A stretch of DNA of 35,032 nt from Peptoniphilus timonensis JC401 (lineage in GTDB: Bacteria; Bacillota; Clostridia; Tissierellales; Peptoniphilaceae). The notes beneath the pieces are model-generated. The model saw only the letters and a program-made list of their open reading frames with translations, was not told where the DNA came from and searched no databases. The position numbers and the translations under genes were made by a program. Each line of letters starts with the position of its first letter. The stretch's first letter is position 1. The stretch spans positions 448,780-483,811 of the forward strand of contig NZ_HE978593.1 of NCBI RefSeq assembly GCF_000312025.1, written 5' to 3'. This document shows positions 18,720 to 26,439 of the stretch, one piece after another.

Positions 18720-19796
18720 TTAACCAAATGATTTAAACAACTCTACAAAATTACTATCGGGACTAAAAAATGGAAGATTATTTTTAGAATCAGAATTTTT
18801 TTCTATTCTAAGAATTTCATTATTAACAAAAATAAGTATATTGTATTCAGATTTTATTTCATTGCCCTTATTATTTGAAATATTAACTTTTATTTTGTCT
18901 CCATCAATCTTATAAAATCCAAAATATTTATTTATGTGGTCTAAACTTTTATCATCAATTTGGTAAAATTCCATTTTTCCGTCATAATCTTTGTTTGAAT
19001 TATCCTTATTAAAATCAAAATACCAATCCTTATAAACCCAAGTTGTATCATCTAGTTCCTTATCGCTTAAATTTCTCCATCCAGAATCGATAAGGAAGGC
19101 TCTAATGACATCAATTCCATTTTCTCCATATTGTGTGAAATCTAAAAAAATCTTGAGTATCTTTTAAATCATCATTATCTAAATTCCAAAGCATTCCTGG
19201 ATTCCAATTTGTAGGCTCTTGATGTTCAGGTACAATATTTATTTCTATATCAGGAAATTCGAGAGAATCAGATAATATTAAAATAGGCTCAGCAGTGTCT
19301 TTTCTGTATAAGACTTCATCGCTTATTAAATTAAAATCTTCAGAAATTTTAAGACTATTTACAGCAAGAGAAGCATTTTTGTCCGCTGATACTATCAAAT
19401 AAGCTTTACCATATTTTTTTCTTTAGAAATAACATTTTCGAATGGAATTTCTTTAATAAAAGGATAATCTTTAACTAATTTAGGGTTATTAGCTTCAATC
19501 CACTTTTGAAAATTTTTATCTAGTTGATTTTCTGTAATACCAAGATAAGCAACAGCAAATTTTTTAGATTTATTATTCAAATTTTTTCTTAATAAATCTA
19601 AAGAATTATGTTCTAATTCTTTATTTTCTTCTTTTGTTTCTTGATCTAATTTATTCTGATTTTCTTTTATATTTTCTTGCACTATTTTGTTTTCTTTAAA
19701 ATCATTTATTTTACTAGCTCTTACTGCCTGATTTTTACAAGAAACTAGAAGTGCTGCGAGTTGAATTATCAAAGTTAAACATAAAAATTTTTTCAT
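18720..19796 (-). pseudogene. Putative secreted lipoprotein of unknown function, broken by two frameshifts
   Basis: Three overlapping frames on the minus strand (19796-19395, 19398-19111, and about 19150-18720) join into one protein of about 358 residues. The start ATG at 19794-19796 has GGGGGAT upstream. The N-terminus is a lipoprotein signal (MKKFLC plus hydrophobic core) with lipobox LLVSC. A charged, Glu/Asn/Lys-rich linker follows to about residue 70, then a mixed domain containing WNPGMLWNLD, DSGWRNLSD and TWVYKDWYFDFNKD. One frame change falls in an A7 run (minus strand) near 19415-19421, consistent with one missing base. The other falls in the run at 19144-19150, consistent with one extra base. 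I do not recognise the domain. It may be intact in reality if these are sequencing errors. Confidence 0.7.
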
Positions 19797-19893
19797 AATT
19801 ATCCCCCAAACAAAAATATATTAATATATTATCAATATTTTACAATAAAATGAAAAATTTTAATATTAAATTGTCCATAAAATAAACAAAATA

Positions 19894-19922
19894 TTGATAA
19901 TTATAAAATCCTATGGTATACT
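19894..19922 (+). promoter_or_regulatory. Strong promoter of the rpsB operon
   Basis: TTGATA (19894-19899), a 17-base spacer and TATACT (19917-19922) preceded by TGG (extended -10) are present. Transcription would start near 19929, leaving a leader of about 100 bases before rpsB. Confidence 0.82.
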
Positions 19923-19928
19923 TTTATG

Positions 19929-20028
19929 CGGTAAGTAATACACACATTTTTTGATATCAATTGAGTTGCCAATTTGGTCCTTTTGATAGATGATGAAAAT
20001 GGAGGAAAAAAACACGGAGGTGGCTTAA
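19929..20028 (+). promoter_or_regulatory. rpsB 5' leader, possible autoregulatory RNA
   Basis: About 100 transcribed bases precede rpsB. They contain short self-complementary segments: TTGATATCAA, CCAATTTGG, and ATCAA pairing with TTGAT across about 22 bases. There are two GGAGG sequences (from 20001 and 20016), and only the second is at start distance from the rpsB ATG. Long structured leaders of rpsB genes are often bound by S2 itself. Binding here is inference. Confidence 0.4.
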
Positions 20029-20802
20029 ATGTCAGTAATTTCAATGAAAAGCTTATTAGAAGCTGGTGTTCACTTTGGACATCAAACTAGAAGATGGAAC
20101 CCTAAAATGAAGAGATTTATATTTACCGAAAGAAATGGTATCTATATAATTGATCTTCAAAAAACTGTTAAAAAAGTAGAAGAAGCTTATGATTTCGTAA
20201 GAGAAGTTGCAGCTAATGGTGGAGAAGTTCTTTTTGTTGGTACAAAAAAACAAGCTCAAGATGCAATTGAAAAAGAAGCTACAAAATGCGGTATGCCTTA
20301 TATTAACCAAAGATGGTTAGGTGGACTTTTAACTAACTACAAAACTATCAAGAATAGAATTGAAAGACTTTACAAATTATATGAAATGGAAGAAAATGGA
20401 ACATTTGATGTTCTTCCAAAAAAAGAAGTTGCTCAATTAATTCACGAAAGAGAAAAGCTTGAAAAATTCTTAGGTGGAATTAAAGAAATGAAGGGTATGC
20501 CTCAAGCACTATTTGTAGTAGATCCTAAGAAAGAAAACATAGCAGTAAAAGAAGCTCATATTTTAGGAATTCCTGTTATCGGTATCGTTGATACAAACTG
20601 TGATCCTGAAGAAGTGGATATTCCAATTCCAGGAAACGATGATGCAATTAGAGCGGTAAAACTTATTACTGAAACAATTGCTAATGCAGTTATCGAAGGA
20701 AAACAAGGCAGTCAAATTGAAGATACAGATTATGATGAATCCGCTCAAGAAGTTTCTGAGGAAGAAGCAGTTGAGGATGAAAAGTCAGCTATAGAAGAGT
20801 AA
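20029..20802 (+). CDS. rpsB: 30S ribosomal protein S2
   Basis: This 257-residue S2 has the signatures [20 protein letters not shown] at the N-terminus and [11 protein letters not shown] in the middle, with a VDTNCDPE stretch near residue 190. The C-terminus is an acidic tail ([16 protein letters not shown]) typical of Firmicutes S2. CGGAGGTGG before the ATG is a strong ribosome binding site. It is the first gene of rpsB-tsf-pyrH-frr. A terminator-like hairpin separates it from tsf. Confidence 0.98.
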   Translation: MSVISMKSLLEAGVHFGHQTRRWNPKMKRFIFTERNGIYIIDLQKTVKKVEEAYDFVREVAANGGEVLFVGTKKQAQDAIEKEATKCGMPYINQRWLGGLLTNYKTIKNRIERLYKLYEMEENGTFDVLPKKEVAQLIHEREKLEKFLGGIKEMKGMPQALFVVDPKKENIAVKEAHILGIPVIGIVDTNCDPEEVDIPIPGNDDAIRAVKLITETIANAVIEGKQGSQIEDTDYDESAQEVSEEEAVEDEKSAIEE

Positions 20803-20811
20803 AGATATTTC

Positions 20812-20849
20812 GAGAGTTCTAAAGTAATCCTTTAAAACTCTCTTTTTTT
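20812..20849 (+). terminator. Internal terminator/attenuator between rpsB and tsf
   Basis: GAGAGTT/AACTCTC is extended by TAAAG/CTTTA across a one-base mismatch, with a 5-base loop and seven T. It begins 10 bases after the rpsB stop. No clear promoter follows before tsf, so it probably lets only part of the transcripts through. Confidence 0.85.
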
Positions 20850-20873
20850 AAAATAAATAAGGAGTGAATTAAA

Positions 20874-21518
20874 ATGGCTATTACAGCAGCATTAGTTAAA
20901 GAATTAAGAGAAAAAACTGGCGCAGGTATGATGGACTGCAAGAAAGCTTTATCAGAAACAAATGGTGATATGGATAAGGCAGTAGACTTCCTAAGAGAAA
21001 AAGGACTTGCTTCTGTTGCAAAAAAATCATCAAGAATTGCTTCTGAAGGTATAGTTGAATCATATATTCATGGTGGAAGAATTGGTGTTTTAGTAGAAGT
21101 TAACTCAGAAACAGATTTCGTTGCTAAAAACGAAGAATTCCAAAACTTTGTAAAAGATATTGCAATGCAAATCGCAGCAGTTGCTCCAAAATATGTTAGT
21201 CGTGAAGAAGTTCCTGCTGAAGAAGTTGAACATGAAAAAAATATTTTAACTGAACAAGCTAGAGGAGAAAATAAACCTGAACACATTATTGAAAAAATGG
21301 TTGAAGGTAGACTTGAAAAATTCTATGAAGAAATTTGTCTACTTGATCAACATTTCATTAAAGATTCAGATAAGAAAATTAGAGATATACTAAATGATCT
21401 AATTGCTAAAATTGGTGAAAATATTAAAATCAGAAGATTTGTTAGATTTGAAGTTGGTGAAGGTCTAGAAAAAAGAGAAGAAGACTTTGCTGAAGAAGTA
21501 GCAAAACAAATAGGATAA
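20874..21518 (+). CDS. tsf: Elongation factor Ts, short form
   Basis: This 214-residue nucleotide exchange factor for EF-Tu has an N-terminal UBA-like domain with [19 protein letters not shown]. The core motif [11 protein letters not shown] (TDFVAKN at residues 80-86) contains the Asp-Phe that displaces magnesium in EF-Tu. The length is well under the about 290 residues of E. coli or Bacillus EF-Ts, matching the short class with a reduced core (as in Thermus and some clostridia). AAGGAG precedes the ATG. It lies in the usual rpsB-tsf-pyrH-frr order. Confidence 0.97.
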   Translation: MAITAALVKELREKTGAGMMDCKKALSETNGDMDKAVDFLREKGLASVAKKSSRIASEGIVESYIHGGRIGVLVEVNSETDFVAKNEEFQNFVKDIAMQIAAVAPKYVSREEVPAEEVEHEKNILTEQARGENKPEHIIEKMVEGRLEKFYEEICLLDQHFIKDSDKKIRDILNDLIAKIGENIKIRRFVRFEVGEGLEKREEDFAEEVAKQIG

Positions 21519-21534
21519 CAAATTGGAGGAGTAA

Positions 21535-22239
21535 ATGCCAAAATATAAGAGAATTGTTTTAAAACTCAGCGGAGAAGCATTAGCAGGATCAAATACAGTT
21601 GGAATTGACATGGATTATGTCAATCTAATTGCAAAGCAAGTTAAGAAAATTTATGATTCAGGAGTAGAAACTGGTATTGTTGTTGGTGGCGGAAACTTTT
21701 GGAGAGGACGTGACGAAAACAATATAGATCGTGCTACATCTGATTATATGGGTATGTTAGGAACTGTAATGAATGCTTTAGCATTGCAGGACTCTTTAGA
21801 AAAATTAGGCGTTATTACTCGTGTGCAAACTGCTATCGAAATGAAGCAAGTTGCTGAACCTTATATTAGAAGACGTGCTATTAGACATTTGGAAAAAGGC
21901 AGAGTAGTTATATTCTCAGCAGGAGTAGGTAATCCTTACTTCTCAACAGATACAGCTGCTGCGCTTAGGGCTGCAGAAATAGATGCAGATGTGATTTTAC
22001 TTGCTAAAAAAGGTGTAGACGGTATCTATGATTCAGACCCTAATATAAATCCAGACGCTAAAAAATTCGATGATCTAACTTATAGGGAAATTTTAAATAA
22101 AAATTTGAAAATTATGGATGGCACTGCAACAACACTTTGTATGGATAACGATATTCCGCTTAAAGTTTTTGGAATAGATGAAGAAGATGCAATGTATAAA
22201 GTTGTATGTGGCGAAGAAATTGGTACTAATGTTAAATAG
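21535..22239 (+). CDS. pyrH: Uridylate kinase
   Basis: This 234-residue amino-acid-kinase-fold UMP kinase phosphorylates UMP to UDP. The motifs [35 protein letters not shown] and [12 protein letters not shown] are all present. A GGAGG site precedes the ATG. It sits 16 bases after tsf and 9 bases before frr. Confidence 0.98.
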   Translation: MPKYKRIVLKLSGEALAGSNTVGIDMDYVNLIAKQVKKIYDSGVETGIVVGGGNFWRGRDENNIDRATSDYMGMLGTVMNALALQDSLEKLGVITRVQTAIEMKQVAEPYIRRRAIRHLEKGRVVIFSAGVGNPYFSTDTAAALRAAEIDADVILLAKKGVDGIYDSDPNINPDAKKFDDLTYREILNKNLKIMDGTATTLCMDNDIPLKVFGIDEEDAMYKVVCGEEIGTNVK

Positions 22240-22248
22240 GAGGATATT

Positions 22249-22806
22249 ATGATATCTGATCTTAAGAAAAATACGGAATCCAGAATGTCAAAATCTGTTG
22301 ACTCACTTACTGAATCACTTCAGTCTATAAGAGCAGGACGTGCTAATACAAGTTTGCTTGACAAGATTTATGTTGATTATTATGGACAACAATCTCCACT
22401 TAATCAAGTTGCTAGTCTTTCTGCACCAGAGCCAAGACTCCTTGCAATTCAACCATGGGATGCTACTTTAATTCCTGAAATTGAAAAGGCAATACAAAAA
22501 TCTGATTTAGGAATAACTCCATCAAATGATGGAAAGATAATTAGACTTGTTATTCCACAACTAACAGAAGAAAGAAGAAAAGATCTTACAAAGTTAGTTG
22601 GAAAGTATTCTGAAGAAACCAAAGTATCTATTAGAAATATCAGAAGAGATGCAATGGAAGATGTAAAAAAAGCAGAAAAAGCTAAGGAAATTTCAGAAGA
22701 TGATAAAATAACTTATGAAGAAGATATTCAAAAGTTAACAGATAAGTATATCAAAGAAGTTGACAAAGTAGCAGAAAATAAAGAAAAAGAACTTATGGAA
22801 ATTTAA
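22249..22806 (+). CDS. frr: Ribosome recycling factor
   Basis: This 185-residue, normal-length RRF splits post-termination ribosomes with EF-G. Typical segments are the N-terminal helix, [15 protein letters not shown] (about residues 26-40), IQPWD, and a long basic C-terminal helix bundle ([15 protein letters not shown] onward). GGAGG precedes the ATG. A terminator follows directly. Confidence 0.98.
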   Translation: MISDLKKNTESRMSKSVDSLTESLQSIRAGRANTSLLDKIYVDYYGQQSPLNQVASLSAPEPRLLAIQPWDATLIPEIEKAIQKSDLGITPSNDGKIIRLVIPQLTEERRKDLTKLVGKYSEETKVSIRNIRRDAMEDVKKAEKAKEISEDDKITYEEDIQKLTDKYIKEVDKVAENKEKELMEI

Positions 22807-22811
22807 TTTTT

Positions 22812-22844
22812 AGCCTTAGATTAATATTCTAAGGCTCTTTTTTT
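22812..22844 (+). terminator. Terminator between frr and uppS
   Basis: A 9-bp perfect stem AGCCTTAGA/TCTAAGGCT with a 7-base loop is followed by C and seven T. uppS starts 11 bases later with its own AAGGAG but no visible promoter. Confidence 0.93.
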
Positions 22845-22854
22845 AAGGAGTTTT

Positions 22855-23580
22855 ATGAATTATCACGAAAAATTAGACTTTGATAATATTCCTAAACACG
22901 TAGGAATTATAATGGATGGAAATGGCAGATGGGCAAAAAACAGAAAAAAACCAAGAACTTTTGGGCATAAAGAGGGAACAGAAAGAGTTATTGAAATTGT
23001 TGAAGCAGCTTATAAGATTAATGTTAAGTCCCTAACTTTGTATGCTTTTTCAACAGAAAACTGGAAAAGACCAGAAGAAGAAATTTCTAAATTAATGGAT
23101 TTACTTGCTTTTTACATAAAAAGTCAACTTGAGAAAATTAAGAAGAATAATATTAGAATAATGGTCTTAGGTGACTACACCGCATTTCCAGAGAAAATAG
23201 TTGGTCTTATAGATACCGCATTGCAGGAAACAAAATCAAATGATAAAATGATACTAAATATTGGTCTAAATTATGGTGGTCAAAGTGAAATTGTAAGAGC
23301 TAGTAAAAAAATTTGTGAAGAAGTAATTGCTGGAAATATTTCTATTGATGATATAAATACGGAATCTTTTAAAGATTATTTATATACTAGAGGACAAAAT
23401 GATCTTGACCTTCTTATTAGACCTAGTGGTGAGTTTAGAGTTTCAAATTTTCTACTCTATCAGTTGGCTTATAGTGAGTTTTATTTTTCAGACATACTAT
23501 GGCCAGACTTTCATGAGAATGAATTTTATAAAGCCATTTGTGATTTTCAAAGTCGCAATAGAAGGTATGGAGGATTATAA
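22855..23580 (+). CDS. uppS: Undecaprenyl (isoprenyl) diphosphate synthase
   Basis: This 241-residue cis-prenyltransferase extends farnesyl diphosphate to the C55 carrier for peptidoglycan. The catalytic HVGIIMDGNGRWA has Asp21. TLYAFSTENWKRP is the second signature, and RPSGEFRVSNFLLYQLAYSE lies near the C-terminus. AAGGAG precedes the ATG. It starts the uppS-cdsA-rseP-ispG-polC block and uses products of the MEP enzymes encoded in the same window. Confidence 0.97.
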   Translation: MNYHEKLDFDNIPKHVGIIMDGNGRWAKNRKKPRTFGHKEGTERVIEIVEAAYKINVKSLTLYAFSTENWKRPEEEISKLMDLLAFYIKSQLEKIKKNNIRIMVLGDYTAFPEKIVGLIDTALQETKSNDKMILNIGLNYGGQSEIVRASKKICEEVIAGNISIDDINTESFKDYLYTRGQNDLDLLIRPSGEFRVSNFLLYQLAYSEFYFSDILWPDFHENEFYKAICDFQSRNRRYGGL

Positions 23581-23582
23581 TC

Positions 23583-24365
23583 TTGACTGATTTACAAAAA
23601 AGAGTTTCTACAGGTGTTGTTGGAATAGCACTAATTATTTTAATTTTTTATCTAGGTTTAAATGCCATAAAAACTGCTATATTTATTTTGACCTTAGAGG
23701 GAATTAGAGAACTTTATAATGCATTAGTAAAAAAAGGAATTAAATTATATTTACCAACCTTGCTTTTTGGAGCTCTAGTGACTTTTTTATGTTCATTTTT
23801 CCATTTGAATTTAATATTTGGACTTGTAGTTTATTTTATTTTAAATTCATCTATCTATGTATTATCTGAAGATTACTCTATTAGCAATTATTCTTTTACA
23901 AATATGTCTTATTTATATGTTGTTTTCTTCCTAAATTTATTGGGAAGTCTTGATGATATATATTTGATAATATCTGCATTTGTAATTGCTTTTACAACAG
24001 ATACTTTTGCTTATTTTGTTGGGTCTACCTTTGGAAAACACAAGCTTATAGAAAAGGTTAGTCCTAACAAATCTATAGAGGGTGCAATTGGTGGCACAGT
24101 TTTTGCTTTAATTCTAACAACAGTATATTTTGTAATGTTAAATAAATATAATGCAATTTATAATATTAATTTTATTGTTATTCTTATAGTTTTACTAGCA
24201 TCAATAGCAGGTCAATTTGGAGATTTATTTGCTTCAAAGATTAAAAGATTCACAGGAATTAAAGATTATGCTCAAATTTTACCAGGTCACGGTGGAATTT
24301 TAGATAGATTTGATAGTTTAATTTTTATAAGCCCTTTTATATTTATTTTATATAATTTTATTTAA
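23583..24365 (+). CDS. cdsA: Phosphatidate cytidylyltransferase
   Basis: This 260-residue integral membrane enzyme makes CDP-diacylglycerol, the precursor of phosphatidylglycerol and cardiolipin. About seven hydrophobic helices are present. The C-terminal family signature is visible as FGDLFASKIKRFTGIKDY followed by LPGHGGILDRFDS. The start is TTG at 23583, with GGAGG about nine bases upstream inside the uppS end. In most Firmicutes dxr follows; here rseP follows directly. Confidence 0.96.
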   Translation: MTDLQKRVSTGVVGIALIILIFYLGLNAIKTAIFILTLEGIRELYNALVKKGIKLYLPTLLFGALVTFLCSFFHLNLIFGLVVYFILNSSIYVLSEDYSISNYSFTNMSYLYVVFFLNLLGSLDDIYLIISAFVIAFTTDTFAYFVGSTFGKHKLIEKVSPNKSIEGAIGGTVFALILTTVYFVMLNKYNAIYNINFIVILIVLLASIAGQFGDLFASKIKRFTGIKDYAQILPGHGGILDRFDSLIFISPFIFILYNFI

Positions 24366-24374
24366 GGAGATAAA

Positions 24375-25385
24375 ATGATTACTATAATAAGTTCGTTACT
24401 TGTTTTTTTATTAGTTGTTATACTTCATGAATTTGGTCACTTTACTGTTGCTAAATTATCTGGTGTAAAAGTCAATGAATTTTCCGTTGGTATGGGTCCA
24501 AAGATATTTCAAAAGAAAAAAGGTGAAACTTTTTATAGTTTGAGAGCCTTACCAGTTGGAGGGTATGTAGCAATGGAAGGTGAAGAAGAAAATTCCCATG
24601 ATCCAAGAGCATTTAATAATGTTCATATTATTAAAAGAATGGCAGTTGTTTTAGCTGGTGCCTTTATGAATTTTGTCCTTGCTTTTATTGCTTTTTCTAT
24701 AATATTTTCTATTATTGGTTATGGTTCTAACAAAATAGACAAAATTGTTCAAAATTCTCCAGCTCAAATAGTTGGATTAAAAAATGGTGATGAAATTATA
24801 AGCATAAATGGTAAGAAAACAAAAGATATATACGATATCAATTCTATAATTTCGGAAAACAAAAATAAAGAGATGGATTTCACAATTAGTAGAATGGGTG
24901 AGACAAAAGAATATAAGATTACTCCTGAATTTTCTTCTGAAAACAATATGTATTTAATTGGAATTACAGCTAAATTAGATCACTCAATTTTAAAATCAAT
25001 TAGTCTTGCTTTTGATAGGACAATTAAGATGTCCCAAATGATCCTACAAAGTATTAAAATGATGTTCTCAGGATCTTTTAAGTTAGAATATTTATCAGGT
25101 CCAGTTGGAGTTGCCCAAGTTATTGGTTCTGAATCGTCAAAGGGATTTTTAAATTTTCTACAGATTTTAGGATTAATTTCAGTAAATCTTGGTGTTTTTA
25201 ATTTATTGCCTATTCCTGCCTTAGACGGAGGAAAGTTTTTATTTTTATTAATTGAAGCATTAAGAGGAAAGCCCGTTGATGAAAAAATCGAACAAAGTCT
25301 TTCACTAATAGGTATAAGTCTTTTATTTTCACTTATGATTTATGTAACTATTTTTAATGATATTGGAAGGTTGTTTAATAAATGA
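24375..25385 (+). CDS. rseP: RseP/RasP-family site-2 intramembrane zinc metalloprotease
   Basis: This 336-residue membrane protease has the zinc motif HEFGH (His18, Glu19, His22) in the first transmembrane helix. A PDZ domain (about 125-185, with SPAQIVGLKNGDEIISING) follows. The C-terminal NLLPIPALDGG carries the third metal ligand. RseP cleaves transmembrane segments, such as anti-sigma factors and signal peptide remnants. The stop overlaps the ispG start as ATGA. The cdsA-rseP-ispG order is standard except that dxr is absent. Confidence 0.96.
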   Translation: MITIISSLLVFLLVVILHEFGHFTVAKLSGVKVNEFSVGMGPKIFQKKKGETFYSLRALPVGGYVAMEGEEENSHDPRAFNNVHIIKRMAVVLAGAFMNFVLAFIAFSIIFSIIGYGSNKIDKIVQNSPAQIVGLKNGDEIISINGKKTKDIYDINSIISENKNKEMDFTISRMGETKEYKITPEFSSENNMYLIGITAKLDHSILKSISLAFDRTIKMSQMILQSIKMMFSGSFKLEYLSGPVGVAQVIGSESSKGFLNFLQILGLISVNLGVFNLLPIPALDGGKFLFLLIEALRGKPVDEKIEQSLSLIGISLLFSLMIYVTIFNDIGRLFNK

Positions 25386-26435
25386 TAAATAGAAAAAAAA
25401 CAAAAAAATTTATGTTGGAAATGTAGCAATTGGTGGAGATTCTTCAATATCAATTCAATCTATGACAAATACTAATACAAAAAATATTACTTCTACAGTT
25501 ACTCAAATTAAAAAATTGGAACAAGCAGGTTGTGATATTATAAGAATGGCTGTAAATGATATGGAAGATGCAGCTGCACTTAGAGAAATAAAAAACAAAT
25601 TAATATTCCTATTATTTCAGACATACAATTCGACTATAAGCTTGCTCTTGCAGCGGCAAAAAATGAAAGTGATGCAATTAGATTAAATCCAGGTAATATT
25701 GGTGAATCATGGAAAATAAAAGAAGTTATTGAAGCTTGTAAGTTTTATGATATTCCAATAAGAGTTGGAGTTAACTCTGGATCTGTAAAACAAGAGTTTT
25801 TAGATAAATTTAAGGGTGTTAATGCATCTTCTATATGTTATAGTGCAATGGAAGAAGTTGAATTGTTAGAAAAAAATAATTTTTCAAATATCGCAGTATC
25901 TTTGAAGGCCTCAGATGTAAATCTTACTATAGAAAGTTATAGAAAGTTTTCAGAAATGTCTAACTATCCACTTCATTTAGGAGTAACTGAAGCAGGTAGC
26001 CCAAAAAAAGGAATAGTAAAATCAGCAATTGGTATTGGAACTTTATTAGCTGAAGGCATCGGTGATACAATTAGAGTTTCATTGACATCTGATCCTGTTG
26101 ATGAAGTTATTGCAGGGAAGGATATTTTAAAAGCATTAGACCTTAGAAGAGAAGGAATCGATTTAATTTCCTGTCCAACTTGTGCAAGAACTAAGGTTAA
26201 TTTAATTGAAATAGTAAATAAAGCTGAAGATAGACTTTATGAGTTAGATAAAAATCTGAAAGTCGCAATTATGGGATGTGCCGTTAATGGTCCTGGAGAA
26301 GCGAGAGAAGCAGATATAGGAATAGCTTGTGGGGATGGCGAAGGTCTTATATTTAGTAAAGGTCAAATTATAAAAAAAGTTCCAGAAGATAAGTTATTAA
26401 GTGAATTATTAAAAGAAATTGAAAATATTGGGTGA
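25382..26435 (+). CDS. ispG: 4-hydroxy-3-methylbut-2-en-1-yl diphosphate synthase (IspG/GcpE), with two apparent frameshifts
   Basis: IspG is the [4Fe-4S] enzyme of the penultimate MEP step. Translation begins at ATG 25382 (MINRKKTKK), overlapping rseP. The frame is lost in the A run at 25402-25408 and recovered one frame over (IYVGNVAIGGDSSISIQSMTNT). It is lost again at the AAA of 25597-25599 and recovered as INIPIISDIQFDYKLALAA. One added A at each site gives a continuous protein of about 350 residues. It has LNPGNIG, the cluster cysteines in SCPTCART, and GCAVNGPGEA. The second half is open from about 25600 to the stop. Sequencing error is more likely than loss, as other MEP genes are intact. 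Confidence 0.92.
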
Positions 26436-26439
26436 TAGT

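Noticed and set aside
19990-20028. 12-codon leader frame ending directly at the rpsB ATG (TAAATG)
   Set aside because: It has no Shine-Dalgarno and no amino-acid pattern such as repeated regulatory codons. It consists mostly of the purine-rich ribosome binding region read as codons.
23399-23590. 63-codon plus-strand frame overlapping the end of uppS
   Set aside because: It is an out-of-frame reading of the UppS C-terminal coding sequence, with no ribosome binding site of its own.
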